A stretch of DNA of 64,000 nt from Chloroflexota bacterium. GTDB lineage: Bacteria; Chloroflexota; Anaerolineae; Aggregatilineales; J027. This document shows positions 25,553 to 35,053 of the stretch, in pieces. Below the pieces are notes generated by a model. The model was not told where the DNA came from. It did no database searches and saw only the letters and a list, made by a program, of their open reading frames with translations. Made by a program: the position numbers and the translations under genes. Numbering within the stretch: the first letter of the stretch is position 1; the number at the start of each line of letters is the position of its first letter. The stretch spans positions 210,287-274,286 of the forward strand of contig JABFGB010000003.1 in the NCBI GenBank assembly GCA_013112715.1, read 5' to 3'.

Positions 25553-26239
25553 TCAAGCCAAGACCGGGCTGATGTCATAGGGTGGCCCGCTGATTTGAAA
25601 GCCCTGTCCGCCGCTGTCCATACTCAGAATTGAGACTGCTGATGGAGATGCTGGAATCCCCGTTTCCGGCCACCAAATGCGCCCTTTCTTGACAATAATC
25701 AGCAAACCTATCGCGTCCCCCAATGCTACAAATTCCTCACTCTCGCTGTTTCGGTAGACCTTAAGCGGCAAATAGGATTGAATCTGGCGCACCGTCGCGG
25801 CCACATCGGACGTGGTCAACCCAATTTCACTGATGGCTAACAGGCTATCCCCACGAAACGGCGTATCGGAGGCATTGGGGAGATCATGTCGTGCGATCAG
25901 TTCCAAAATATTACCTGCCGGGTCAAAAAAATAGAGCGCGTGGGCGTTCCAGCTTTCAAAACGGAATTCATCTTGTCCAGTGGGGTTATGAATGAGTTCT
26001 ATTCGTGCGGATAGCCATGCTTTAGCTTGCCCAAATTGGTTTTCGGGGATATTAAACGCAAAATGGTAGCTGCCCTCCCAATCTTCATCGGCCTGCAAAA
26101 AGGTCAATTTGGAGCGACCCACGCCAAATGTAATGACCTCTTCACCACCTTCTAACATCGGTAATCCCAAAATGTCGGTATAAAAATGATGCAGGGCTGG
26201 CAAATCTTGGGCTAAAAGCGTTAGGTGGGTGATTTCCAT
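25553..26239 (-). CDS. VOC-family (glyoxalase/dioxygenase-like) protein
   Basis: A 228-residue protein with two vicinal-oxygen-chelate modules. The first (about 1-120) opens EITHLTLLAQDLPALHHFYTDILGLPM and ends with HALYFFDPAGNILELI, the usual metal-ligand positions being His and Glu; the second is shorter and more divergent. Such proteins are glyoxalases, ring-cleavage dioxygenases or antibiotic-binding proteins. No partner genes are near. ATG 26239. Confidence 0.8.
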   Translation of the reverse strand: MEITHLTLLAQDLPALHHFYTDILGLPMLEGGEEVITFGVGRSKLTFLQADEDWEGSYHFAFNIPENQFGQAKAWLSARIELIHNPTGQDEFRFESWNAHALYFFDPAGNILELIARHDLPNASDTPFRGDSLLAISEIGLTTSDVAATVRQIQSYLPLKVYRNSESEEFVALGDAIGLLIIVKKGRIWWPETGIPASPSAVSILSMDSGGQGFQISGPPYDISPVLA

Positions 26240-26323
26240 AATGATGTTTTACTCGCAAAAAAGGATGATTCAAGACAGGGGTCATTATCCCTGATTTCAG
26301 CGGGGGAGGCGAGATAAACTTAG

Positions 26324-26938
26324 TCATTCCGCCAACAATCTACTCGCCAGCTTGTATACCTGTGCCACTTTTTTAGACGATCTATCCCATGATGATAATT
26401 CAGCCCGAACTAAATCGGGATAGGTGCGGCTGATGTTGCGCAGAGCGTTACCTACCGATTTGCGGACGTACTCGCTTTCATCGGCATGTAATTGGCTTAA
26501 TAGTCGGATAGCAGTTTGGGGGCGTTCGTCGAAATAGGGGCGGCTTGTCCATATACATAACCCTTCAGTTACGGCGCGGCGTACATGATGATGGGGATCG
26601 CCTAGCCAATCTTTGATAATCGGGAGGACGTTTTCATAGCCCGTATCCGCACAAAATTGATCAAAGGCCATTGCTAGAATTTCTTGCACACGCCAATTAT
26701 CATCACGGCTGATTTGTTCGCGCATGAATTGAAGGATGTCGTTGGTTTGGGCCGCAAATCGTCCAAAAATAAAGGTCGCCAACATGCGTGCCTGATGGAT
26801 CTCACTTTTGAATAATTCATGGGCAAGGGGTATACAAATCTCAGGCGACTGACTGGCGACCAACTCATCCGCCGCTTTTTTGATGTCGGTAAACCCGTGT
26901 TGGGTTTTTTGTACACGTTCAATCAGTGCGTTAATCAT
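26324..26938 (-). CDS. HEAT-repeat protein, DNA alkylation repair (AlkD)-like
   Basis: A 204-residue all-helical protein with the AlkD-type pattern (NWRVQEILAMAFDQFC, HHHVRRAVTEGLCIW, YVRKSVGNALRNISR). AlkD-type enzymes remove alkylated purines from DNA, so a repair role is possible, though HEAT repeats also serve as scaffolds. I place the start at ATG 26938, which overlaps the stop of the methyltransferase gene by one base (TAATG), so the two are translationally coupled. Confidence 0.72.
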   Translation of the reverse strand: MINALIERVQKTQHGFTDIKKAADELVASQSPEICIPLAHELFKSEIHQARMLATFIFGRFAAQTNDILQFMREQISRDDNWRVQEILAMAFDQFCADTGYENVLPIIKDWLGDPHHHVRRAVTEGLCIWTSRPYFDERPQTAIRLLSQLHADESEYVRKSVGNALRNISRTYPDLVRAELSSWDRSSKKVAQVYKLASRLLAE

Positions 26939-27552
26939 TAGCGTTTTTTGCAATAGCAGTAGATGAAACTCTGGTCAGTGCCAAACGGGGTATGGTGCAG
27001 TTCATGATAGCTCCCGACCAATTCAAATGGCTCGCCAAACTCGCCATGTAGATGTTCGGGGTCATAACGGGCTACCTCCAAACCGCTGCAATGGGTTGGG
27101 CCATCGGGGGCAAAGGTCGCCACAATAATATGTCCATTGGGTTTGAGAGCGTGTCGAGCAAGATGGACGTAGGCGGCGCGATCTTCGGGGCGGGTCAGAA
27201 AATGGAATACGGCCCGGTCATGCCAAACGTCATAAAATTCGGCGGGCAGGCTGGTTTCGGTAATATCCCCTTCCAGCCATGTCACCCGATTGGCGCTCTC
27301 CCCTAATCGGAGTTGGGTGTTTTTGAGGGAGGCCGCCGAAATATCCAGTACAGTGATATTTTGAAAATCGGCATCCAGAAGGAAATCCACCAATGTTGAA
27401 CTGCCACCGCCGACATCAATGATTTGGGCATCGTGGGAAATACCCGTGCCCTTGATGATCTCCAACGATTTTTGTGGCTGTGGCTGATACCAGCTTACTT
27501 CCGTGCTGGCTTTGGTCGTATAGACCTTTTCCCAGTGCGATTTGGTATCCAT
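26938..27552 (-). CDS. Class I SAM-dependent methyltransferase
   Basis: A 204-residue methyltransferase. The SAM-binding motif I is IIDVGGGSSTLVDFLL, motif II sits in VTWLEGDITE and motif III in YDVWHDRAVFHFLTRPEDR. SHWEKVYTTK at the start is typical of the thiopurine or small-molecule type group. ATG 27552 is preferred, and a TTG 27 bases upstream is possible. Coupled to the AlkD-like gene; both may form a small repair or modification pair. Confidence 0.82.
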   Translation of the reverse strand: MDTKSHWEKVYTTKASTEVSWYQPQPQKSLEIIKGTGISHDAQIIDVGGGSSTLVDFLLDADFQNITVLDISAASLKNTQLRLGESANRVTWLEGDITETSLPAEFYDVWHDRAVFHFLTRPEDRAAYVHLARHALKPNGHIIVATFAPDGPTHCSGLEVARYDPEHLHGEFGEPFELVGSYHELHHTPFGTDQSFIYCYCKKR

Positions 27553-27581
27553 TGGCGCGATTTCCTTCGACTTGCTCAAAA

Positions 27582-29786
27582 CTAAATGGCCTCAGCGACG
27601 ATTTCCGAGACGTCACGCACGACCAAATCTTCCACTGCCATTGATTGTTGAGCGCTGTTGAGCATGACGGTGCAGAATGGGCAGGCCGTCGCAATGGTGG
27701 CGGGCTTGTCTAGTTTTACATTTGTGCCCACCTCACGCACCGCGCCGGTGTGGTCATAGGGAATATCCCCATTGAGCGCATTGACAGCTTCGGTCAGGCG
27801 TACCATGTTAACGGGTTGGGTCTGGTGGGTTTCCATAAAGACCTGAGCGCCGCCACCACCACAGCACAACCCACGATCCCGACTGCGGGCCATTTCGACC
27901 AGATTGACACCGGGAATCGCCTCGATCATCTTGCGCGGACTGTCATATTCATCATTATAGCGTCCGATGTAGCACGAATCATGATAGGTAATCTGCCTAA
28001 CCGCCTCGGACATTTCCCCTGCCGACCCGTTGCGCGAATAGTCGGGTTTGATCTTACCTTCGGCAATCAATTTGGCGATGTATTGGCTGTGATGCACAAC
28101 CGTATAGTTGCCGCCAAAATCGGGAAATTCGTTCTTAATGGTGTTAAAGCAATGTGGGCAGTGGGTGATAATCGTGTTGAATTCATATTGATTGAACGTC
28201 TCGATAATGCCCGGTACGGCTTCTTGATAGAGGGCCTCGTTGCCGCCGCGTCGTGCCCATTCACAGTGGCAGGTCTCTTCATCACCCAACATGCCCCAAT
28301 CCACCCCTGCCGCGTTCAAAATTTTGGCGACGGCGCGACTGGTACGCTGCGAATTGGGATCGAACGCCCCAGAACAGCCCACCCAATATAACACGTCCAC
28401 CTTTTTCTTTTCGGCCATGATGGGCGGCTCGAATTCGAGTTCTTCTGTCCATTTCAAACGCGAATCACGGTTGTTCCAAGGATTGCCAGAGCGTTCGGCA
28501 TTGTTGAAGGTGGTGCCGAGCAGGGCGGGTGGCTCCCCTTCCATCAAGACCAAATGGCGGCGCATATCCACAATGCTGTCCACATGTTCAATCAAGACTG
28601 GACATTCATAAACACAGGCGCGGCAGGTCGTACAAGCCCACAACGCATCTTTGCTGAGGAGTTCGCGCCCCTGATATTCCACCCCGATAATCGGCATGTC
28701 GTCGGGGTTGAATTGGTGGTCAGCGGCGGCAGAGGGATGTAACCCGACCCCCAATGACCCGCTGTAGAGATTCATGGCGGAGCGAATATCGAGAATGATT
28801 TGCTTGGGGTTCAGGGGTGTCCCTGCCAGATAAGCAGGGCAGGCGGCTTGGCAGCGTCCACATTCAGTACAGGCATCGCCATCCATCAACTGCGCCACGC
28901 GGAAATCGGTCAGACGCCCCACGCCAAACTGCTCAACGTCGGGATTTTCGAGATCGAGTTTCGCAAGCTGGCCGGGTTCACGGAAGTTGCTGAAAAAGAT
29001 GTTGAGTGGGCTGTAGATGGTATGCTTGAGGGGGGTATCTACCAAAGTCACAATAAACACGGCGACCTGAATGGCATGGAACCACCACATGCCGACATGC
29101 CAATCGCGCCAGAGCGATTCACTGTCACTCAGGATCAGCAGCCCTTGAGCCAACATCCATCCGGCAAAGGAATAGCGCCCCCACGAATCACCAATATAGT
29201 CGTTAAGCGCCGCCAAACGGAAGGCTTCGAGGAGCAGTCCAGTCAGCACCAGCAGGAACAATTGGAACAAAACGGCATTAAATCCAACAGTCAGGGTTAG
29301 TTTCTTGGGACGAAGGGCATTGCGGCGATAGAGAGCATAACCGAGGCCACCCAAAAAGGCGAGTGTGAAGGCGTCTAGGGCAACCTCATAAATAACATAG
29401 GCGGCATGTTTGAGTAATTTTTCATCCAGAATTTTGACAAAAAAATCTTGGTCAATCGTAGCGAGGGCTGTCCCGATAAACAGGGCGGTAAACCCGAAGA
29501 AAATCCCAGTGTGCATCAGGCCGGGGGCGCGATCTCGCACCAACCGCGATTGACCCAGTGCATATTTGAGGACACGACCAATCCGTTCGGGCAGATGGTC
29601 AAATTGCAGTTCACCTTGTCCTTTACGCCAAATTTGCAAGCGTATCCATAGCCGCCCGATCAAAAGTAGCGTTGCGGCAAACATGAGGATATACAGATAC
29701 ATCTCGTGCCCTTCGACATTCCACATCGTCCAGCGACAGGGCGTATCGAGATTGGTACACACTTTATCGGGAAAACCATCGGGCAT
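27582..29786 (-). CDS. HdrD-like iron-sulfur membrane oxidoreductase
   Basis: A 734-residue fused protein. Residues about 20-270 form five membrane helices of the nitrate-reductase-gamma type cytochrome b domain; then come two 4Fe-4S motifs (CTECGRCQAACP and CTTCRACVYECP), and two CCG domains (VGCSGAFDP, then CYIGRYND and LCCGGGGAQ) like those of heterodisulfide reductase HdrD and DsrK. It likely passes electrons between quinones and an unknown thiol or flavin partner such as EtfAB. ATG 29786 is chosen because it opens the hydrophilic N-terminus; the longer reading to 29876 lacks a start context. Ends TAG. Confidence 0.8.
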   Translation of the reverse strand: MPDGFPDKVCTNLDTPCRWTMWNVEGHEMYLYILMFAATLLLIGRLWIRLQIWRKGQGELQFDHLPERIGRVLKYALGQSRLVRDRAPGLMHTGIFFGFTALFIGTALATIDQDFFVKILDEKLLKHAAYVIYEVALDAFTLAFLGGLGYALYRRNALRPKKLTLTVGFNAVLFQLFLLVLTGLLLEAFRLAALNDYIGDSWGRYSFAGWMLAQGLLILSDSESLWRDWHVGMWWFHAIQVAVFIVTLVDTPLKHTIYSPLNIFFSNFREPGQLAKLDLENPDVEQFGVGRLTDFRVAQLMDGDACTECGRCQAACPAYLAGTPLNPKQIILDIRSAMNLYSGSLGVGLHPSAAADHQFNPDDMPIIGVEYQGRELLSKDALWACTTCRACVYECPVLIEHVDSIVDMRRHLVLMEGEPPALLGTTFNNAERSGNPWNNRDSRLKWTEELEFEPPIMAEKKKVDVLYWVGCSGAFDPNSQRTSRAVAKILNAAGVDWGMLGDEETCHCEWARRGGNEALYQEAVPGIIETFNQYEFNTIITHCPHCFNTIKNEFPDFGGNYTVVHHSQYIAKLIAEGKIKPDYSRNGSAGEMSEAVRQITYHDSCYIGRYNDEYDSPRKMIEAIPGVNLVEMARSRDRGLCCGGGGAQVFMETHQTQPVNMVRLTEAVNALNGDIPYDHTGAVREVGTNVKLDKPATIATACPFCTVMLNSAQQSMAVEDLVVRDVSEIVAEAI

Positions 29787-29879
29787 AATAAAAACGCTCC
29801 AATCAACAATGTATTTAGGTAAAAAATCAAATCGTGGTTTGATTATGTAGTATAACGTAACAAATCCAGCCTGCAAGCA

Positions 29880-30476
29880 TCACGGCACATACCCCAAGCG
29901 GTTTTCCAACTTCGCCTTGACTTCGGGCCATTCCTCATCGGTGATGCTGAAATAGACGGAGTGGCGATAATAACCGTCGGGCATTATGTAGTGATTTCGC
30001 AGCACGCCCTCCCTTTTTGCCCCGATTTTTTCAATGGCCCGTTGGCTCTGCAAATTACGCGAATCGGTTTTTAACTGCAAGCGGATGGCTTTGAGGTTTT
30101 CAAAGGCATGGCGCAGCAGCAGATATTTGGCTTCTGGATTAATCGCCGTACCCTGATGCGTTTTGCCAATCCATGTGCTGCCGATTTCAAGGCCACGATG
30201 GGCAGGGCGAATTTCCATGAAGGTGGTCACGCCGACAGGCTGATTAGTGGCAACCTCGACTTGGCAGAAGGGGCACATATCGGGAACCGCCAGCAGATTT
30301 TGCAGATACTTCCGAAAGCCCTCTAATGTCCATTCGGTGGGCACAGAGGCAAAATATTGAAAGGTATCGGGCGACACGGCCTGCCATAACCCTTCGGCGT
30401 GCCGATCAATGGTGAGTGGTTCAAGTCGCACAGCACGTCCGGTTAAGGTCACAGGTGTTACCCAAGTCTGGCTCAT
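29880..30476 (-). CDS. GNAT acetyltransferase (RimJ/RimL-like)
   Basis: A 198-residue acetyltransferase of the RimL type. LTGRAVRLEPLTIDRHAEGLW is the family opening, with EIGSTWIGKTHQGTAINPEAKYLLLRHAFE in the acetyl-CoA region and KLRNHY-like C-terminal segment (GVLRNHYIMPDGYYRHSVYFSI). Substrate could be a ribosomal protein N-terminus or an antibiotic. ATG 30476, GAGG 8 bases ahead, starts 13 bases after the TIR gene stop on the same strand. Confidence 0.8.
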   Translation of the reverse strand: MSQTWVTPVTLTGRAVRLEPLTIDRHAEGLWQAVSPDTFQYFASVPTEWTLEGFRKYLQNLLAVPDMCPFCQVEVATNQPVGVTTFMEIRPAHRGLEIGSTWIGKTHQGTAINPEAKYLLLRHAFENLKAIRLQLKTDSRNLQSQRAIEKIGAKREGVLRNHYIMPDGYYRHSVYFSITDEEWPEVKAKLENRLGYVP

Positions 30477-30488
30477 GATTATCCTCAA

Positions 30489-31202
30489 TTAGCGAAATAG
30501 TCCGAATACCCCGCGCAACTGCTCCATGCCTGTATAGATGGCGGCGGCGGTTTCTTCAGGAATGTAAATGACGTTTTTGAGTTGCAGTTCTGGAAAAGGG
30601 CTTCCCGGCAGATCATCGGGGGCAAATCCCCCATGCAGCACGGGAATGATACGGGTGTTAGGGGTTTCCAATGCCCAGTGGATTTCACGTTGGCAGTATT
30701 CGGATTGTAAGGTAGAAGGGCCAATGCAAGCGATAAAAATATTGCTACCTTTGACACGCCGTTCAAGCAGCGTATACCATTCGTCGCCGGGGTCTATGCC
30801 GCGTATGTCTAAAAATGGGGTAAACCCATCTACGCGCAGTTCCGACCAGATGTATAGGGCAAGGGCACTGCTGATGGAACGGCGATAGGAGATAAATATC
30901 GAAACGGGGGGAGGGGCATTGAGTAGTTCAAATGTTTTGGGAGTTAACTGGACAAGAATGGGGTTGCCTTCACGGGCGATGGTCATATAGCCGAGCGCCA
31001 GCATCAAGCCCAATGCGGGTGGCTGGTTGTCCCAGACCTCTTGGACATATTGGCGCGGGCCGCTGTCGGTCAGTTCGCCCCGAAAATAGCTAAAGGTGGC
31101 ATCCCATTTTTCGTTAATCGCCCCCCACGCAAGGTCATAGGCAAAACGCTGGAGACGTTGGATGGGGTCTTTGGGGAGGGGCAAACCAAGCGGGTCGTCC
31201 AT
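30489..31202 (-). CDS. TIR-domain protein
   Basis: A 237-residue protein. An N-terminal helical region (about 1-95) precedes a TIR domain (about 98-225) that opens with VSIFISYRRSISSALALYIW and contains GFTPFLDIRGIDPGDEWYTLLERRV and STLQSEYCQREIHWALE, with a conserved glutamate. Bacterial TIR domains often cleave NAD or make cyclic ADP-ribose isomers during phage defence. ATG 31202 with GGAG about 8 bases ahead. It is the last member of a tight minus-strand trio with the YcxB-like and NB-ARC genes (15-base gap), so a signalling or abortive-infection effector is plausible. Confidence 0.8.
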   Translation of the reverse strand: MDDPLGLPLPKDPIQRLQRFAYDLAWGAINEKWDATFSYFRGELTDSGPRQYVQEVWDNQPPALGLMLALGYMTIAREGNPILVQLTPKTFELLNAPPPVSIFISYRRSISSALALYIWSELRVDGFTPFLDIRGIDPGDEWYTLLERRVKGSNIFIACIGPSTLQSEYCQREIHWALETPNTRIIPVLHGGFAPDDLPGSPFPELQLKNVIYIPEETAAAIYTGMEQLRGVFGLFR

Positions 31203-31217
31203 TGAATGACTCCAAAG

Positions 31218-31757
31218 CTATTTAGACTTGTCTACAAGGAGGCTTTTTTCAGATAGGAATCCTTCAAGAGCCTTTCGGTCTTCCTCAGATAAAAATGCAC
31301 TAAAAGGTATCCAGTGCGCGAGTTGTTTGGTTCGTATTAACAAGAAAAAGTCTTCGCCTTTAACTATCTTTTGATAATGCGACCAAGGTAACTTGAGGAG
31401 GCTACCCTTACTATCTTCTATAGTGACGTGTTCTTCGTCAAATTCAAATATACTCGAGACATCATAGAGTCCTGTTTTTCGGAGGTTACGGATTCTGATA
31501 CGAGTATCCAATCTAAAGAACCCAACGATTCCAAATAGGACGAAGAAACAGGCTACTAGAATAAGTACTAAGGATGCGGGTGTCAGATTCTTCCCTCTCT
31601 TGGTAAATGCGATTATGCTGTCAGCTAAAATTGCAAAACCCAAACAGGTTCCAAAAATAGGTAGCAGTAGCATCTGGGGATTGAGACGGCGCATCATCCG
31701 ATAGGATTGAAGTATCGCTGTAGGGGTCAATTGAAAGGCGTTTGTTCGAATCTTCAT
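31218..31757 (-). CDS. Small membrane protein with YcxB-like C-terminal domain
   Basis: A 179-residue protein. Two adjoining hydrophobic helices (about residues 28-80) are followed by a YcxB-type beta domain, recognisable from EFDEEHVTIEDSKGSLLKLPW and FFLLIRTKQLAHWIPFSAF. The function of YcxB domains is not established. I start at ATG 31757, because the longer open frame enters the NB-ARC gene. Gaps of 13 and 15 bases to its neighbours make it the middle gene of a three-gene operon. Confidence 0.7.
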   Translation of the reverse strand: MKIRTNAFQLTPTAILQSYRMMRRLNPQMLLLPIFGTCLGFAILADSIIAFTKRGKNLTPASLVLILVACFFVLFGIVGFFRLDTRIRIRNLRKTGLYDVSSIFEFDEEHVTIEDSKGSLLKLPWSHYQKIVKGEDFFLLIRTKQLAHWIPFSAFLSEEDRKALEGFLSEKSLLVDKSK

Positions 31758-31770
31758 GGATAACAGTTCT

Positions 31771-34161
31771 CTACGTATTGGCCTCATACGCGGCTTGGGC
31801 GTAGACCTGCAAATCGCTTTCAATTGGCGCAAACGTGTAGCCCTCGCGCACCAAACGATCATAACGCCCTTTGGCACGTCCCAAAAAGCGCAGGGCATCG
31901 TCCGAGGGGTCAAGGTCTACCGAGGCTTCTAACAAGCGGATGGCCTGTGGCAGTTGACCCGCATCGGTCAAAAGCAACCGCCCCAAGTCGAGGGTGATTT
32001 GGGCAATCGAGGCCCGATCCCCAGCAACAAGTGCTAAATAAAGCGCTTGCCGACTATAATAGATAGCCCAATCGTAATAGCTCTCGGCTTCGGCAACAAA
32101 CGCCAGATTGCTCAATTGAAAACGCTCATCCTCAATATCACCCATTTCACGCGCAATTTGCAGCGCCAGCATATGACGCTGACCCGCTTCTTTCCAGCGA
32201 CCCATACGACCAAAGGCCGTGCCGAGATTGCCCAAAGCGCGACCCTGTAAATCGCGGCGTCCAACCTGCTCAAAACGGGCAGCGGATTGGGCCAGCACAA
32301 TTGTAGCCTCTTGAAAATCCCCTTTATCTAAAAGGGTTGTGGCGAGTTTGCCTTGCGCCAAGCCAATGGCTACGGCGTCGCCCGATTTTTCAAGTATCTC
32401 GACTGCTTCCTGATAGGTTTTCAGGGCGTTGTCATAGTCACCCTCCAGAACATAGGCATCGCCCATCACCGTGATAATCCGCCCTTTGCGACCCGGATAG
32501 TGTTCACCGTTAATCATTTCCATTGCATGTTGCGCCGCTTCGATGGCCTGCTGGGGTTCATTCATGGTCAGCAACACCGCCGCCAAGTTTTCATAGGTCA
32601 TCAAACGTCGGGCATCGTCATTAAGTTCTTGACTCAGGGTGACGGCCAGTTGATATTTGGGCACAGCGAGTTCGGGCTGCTTGTGGCGGGTATACCAATC
32701 GCCCAACGCCATCGCCAATTTAAGCGCCTGTGCGCGATTGCTGTTGGCAGTGGCTTCTTCGAGGGCGATTTCGAGGGTCTCCCGTGACAGGGTGCGGATG
32801 GCCTCGGTGTCAATCACCATACGAGTCGGTTCATCGGGCGGGAGAGGCGGTAAATCGGGTGGGAGGGTCTTAAATTCTTGAGTCGCTTCCGGCACAAAGG
32901 GCTTAATAGATTGCCCCGGTTTTTCAGATTGGCTCGTTAGCAGTCGCCCCAACAGTGCATAAAATCCTTGATAGCCACGTGCATGGATGACATTTTGTGT
33001 GCCATGCTGCCCCAAGAGCTTAAACAATGTTTCGAGCGTGTCAAATTGTTGGGTAGTGGCGGCGTAGCGGGCTGTGCCCCATAGATTATCCATCTCACGA
33101 GCCAGATGGTCATAGGCGGTTGGATCAGGTTCACCCGCGTGCAGCTTCACAAATTTCATCGTATTGTTCAAAATGCGGTTGCGGGTGGCCTCTAATTTAT
33201 TCTGGGCCTGCAAGCGTGAACGGGCAAATGTCCGTGCCAGATCATGCACACGGTAGAATGGTGGGTGGTCGGCAAGGCGAACTTCGTCACAAAATCCACG
33301 TTTGACAAGGTGCTGAAGAATCCCCGGGAGGGTGCGCTCCGAGACGCCACTGATCGCGCTTAATAATGGGATGCCAATGCGGTCAGTGAATAATGATCCT
33401 AGCAGCAAAAATAGTCCCTGTGCTGGCGCATCCAATAATCTATAGGCCGCCGCCAGAACCCCTAGCGTGCGGTTTTCGGGGCCAACGGGGGTTTCAGGTA
33501 GCAAGCTAGTGAAATGTGTTTGGGTGACGTTGGCATTCGTGATTTGTTTAGCCGCTACTACAAGGCCGAGGGGGTGTCCTTGAATGTAATGCAGGAACGG
33601 CGCGAGCAGGGCGGTGCGGGTTTGTTCATCTAACTGGGCGGCATGGCGATAAAATTGTTCAGCATCTTTGTCATTCAGTTTATCTAACTGAAAAATTGTC
33701 CAATGGCCGTCTACCGGGACGCCGCTGGTCATGATAACGGGGTGGTGGGGGGGAATACACTGTTTCAAAAATTGGGTAGTCACCCCCACCGACAATGGCC
33801 CATCTAAAACCAGCAGGGGGCGATTTTGCTCCAACAGGGCCTGCGCCATATCCAATTGGGTAGAGGCATCATCGGTTGCTAATGCCGAAATCCCATAGGT
33901 GCGTGCCACCCGATTGGACAGCATCAGTACATCGTCATAATAAACCGGAAACCACAATACACCGCCGGGGCGCTCTACAAACTGCGCGGCGACACTGGCA
34001 GCCAACCCACGCCGCCCTATTCCTGATGCTCCATAAAGCCAAACAACATCCCCCGCCGCCACCAAATCACGCAGGCGTTTCAGTTCACCTGCTCGGCCAA
34101 AAAGTGGATTAGGGGGTGTGACGGGCAGCACCTCAACCGAATGAATGGGTTTTTCCAACAT
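31771..34161 (-). CDS. NB-ARC-like STAND protein with TPR repeats
   Basis: A 796-residue protein. Residues about 15-300 are an NB-ARC/AP-ATPase-like domain with a Walker A that is degenerate: G44-ASGI-G49-R50-R51, where the family has GK[ST]. LLVLDGP is the Walker B-like strand, and GHPLGLVVAAK matches the GLPL motif. The C-terminal half (about 440-780) has tetratricopeptide repeats such as DYDNALKTYQEAVEILEKSG and GRALGNLGTAFGRMGRWKEAG. STAND proteins act as immune or signalling sensors. The lost lysine suggests poor ATP hydrolysis or a nucleotide-independent sensor. Together with the TIR gene it forms a candidate defence operon. Confidence 0.8.
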   Translation of the reverse strand: MLEKPIHSVEVLPVTPPNPLFGRAGELKRLRDLVAAGDVVWLYGASGIGRRGLAASVAAQFVERPGGVLWFPVYYDDVLMLSNRVARTYGISALATDDASTQLDMAQALLEQNRPLLVLDGPLSVGVTTQFLKQCIPPHHPVIMTSGVPVDGHWTIFQLDKLNDKDAEQFYRHAAQLDEQTRTALLAPFLHYIQGHPLGLVVAAKQITNANVTQTHFTSLLPETPVGPENRTLGVLAAAYRLLDAPAQGLFLLLGSLFTDRIGIPLLSAISGVSERTLPGILQHLVKRGFCDEVRLADHPPFYRVHDLARTFARSRLQAQNKLEATRNRILNNTMKFVKLHAGEPDPTAYDHLAREMDNLWGTARYAATTQQFDTLETLFKLLGQHGTQNVIHARGYQGFYALLGRLLTSQSEKPGQSIKPFVPEATQEFKTLPPDLPPLPPDEPTRMVIDTEAIRTLSRETLEIALEEATANSNRAQALKLAMALGDWYTRHKQPELAVPKYQLAVTLSQELNDDARRLMTYENLAAVLLTMNEPQQAIEAAQHAMEMINGEHYPGRKGRIITVMGDAYVLEGDYDNALKTYQEAVEILEKSGDAVAIGLAQGKLATTLLDKGDFQEATIVLAQSAARFEQVGRRDLQGRALGNLGTAFGRMGRWKEAGQRHMLALQIAREMGDIEDERFQLSNLAFVAEAESYYDWAIYYSRQALYLALVAGDRASIAQITLDLGRLLLTDAGQLPQAIRLLEASVDLDPSDDALRFLGRAKGRYDRLVREGYTFAPIESDLQVYAQAAYEANT

Positions 34162-34220
34162 GGGTTAGCTCGATTAGTGGTGATTTCAAAAGGATTATTT
34201 AGGTGAACAAAATTTATAGC

Positions 34221-34475
34221 CTAGTTGTTCTCTGGCGGCAGCACCGATGGAAGGTCGCTTTCGGGCACGTCTTTCCATTTCAGACCTTCTTCGGGCAGCA
34301 GCACCGGAATGCCATCCCGAATGGGATATTTATAACCAGAATCGTCACAGACTAGCCACATATTGTTGACCAAACGCAGGCGTCCGGGATCATCCCCTTT
34401 GGTTTTGTCATGCACGCCGACCGGGCACCGGAGGATATTCAATAAGTCTTCGGAAATTGGCGCTTGATTGCCCAT
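34221..34475 (-). CDS. Trm112-family protein
   Basis: An 84-residue zinc-ribbon-like protein of the Trm112/YcaR group: LLNILRCPVGVHDK supplies one cysteine pair position and MWLVCDDSGYKYPIRDGIPVLLPEE the conserved IPxLLPEE end. In eukaryotes Trm112 activates methyltransferases; bacterial versions are uncharacterised. One cysteine of the usual CxxC is replaced by glycine, so zinc binding is doubtful. ATG 34475 with AAGGA 11 bases ahead is preferred over upstream in-frame ATGs. Confidence 0.75.
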   Translation of the reverse strand: MGNQAPISEDLLNILRCPVGVHDKTKGDDPGRLRLVNNMWLVCDDSGYKYPIRDGIPVLLPEEGLKWKDVPESDLPSVLPPENN

Positions 34476-34612
34476 GAAAATAGCCATCCTTCTCTGGTGA
34501 GTTTCAAAAATCGTTTTCAATTATACAAAAATTGTGCAAAATTACCCGCCTTTGTACAAAGGTGTGGCAAAATTAGAAGTTGAAAAATGGTTGAGATTTC
34601 GGTTTAATTCAG

Positions 34613-34639
34613 TTGACTTTTAACGCTTGTCGTTATAGT
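34613..34639 (+). promoter_or_regulatory. Candidate promoter of the response regulator
   Basis: TTGACT (34613-34618) and TATAGT (34634-34639) with a 15-base spacer, 45 bases before the gene. The short spacer makes it weak. Confidence 0.4.
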
Positions 34640-34684
34640 CTGAAGGCTTGATGTTTTCCGACTACATGAGGAAGTAGGTAGGTC

Positions 34685-35053
34685 ATGCAGCATATTCTAA
34701 TAGTCGAAGATAACCGCGATATTGCTGCCTTGTACCAGCGTGCTTTGTTCAAATATCAGCATACTCTGGTCAGCAGTGCCGAGAAAGCACTCGAAAAACT
34801 AAAAGATCAGAGTTATGACCTCATTATTTTGGATCTGCACCTTGCGGAGATGTCCGGTTTACATTTATTGGAACATATCCGCGCCCAACCCGATGGTGAA
34901 AAAGTCAAGGTGTTTGTTATTTCGGCTGATGATCTACTCAAACCCAAATGCGAGACGCTCGGCATTCAGGCATGGATGACCAAACCCATTGAGATTGACG
35001 TGTTTATGGATACGGTAGATCGTTGGGTAAATCAACCCGCAACCCATAAGTAG
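34685..35053 (+). CDS. Single-domain response regulator (CheY-like)
   Basis: A 122-residue receiver domain without output domain. The acidic pocket is E8/D9, the phospho-acceptor D50 (LIILDLHL) and the conserved Lys in AWMTKPIE near 103, with VISADD as the threonine/serine strand. It can relay phosphoryl groups or act by protein-protein contact. No histidine kinase is in the window. ATG 34685 with AGGAAG and AGGTAGG close ahead. Neighbouring PstS-like genes could be controlled elsewhere. Confidence 0.85.
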   Translation: MQHILIVEDNRDIAALYQRALFKYQHTLVSSAEKALEKLKDQSYDLIILDLHLAEMSGLHLLEHIRAQPDGEKVKVFVISADDLLKPKCETLGIQAWMTKPIEIDVFMDTVDRWVNQPATHK

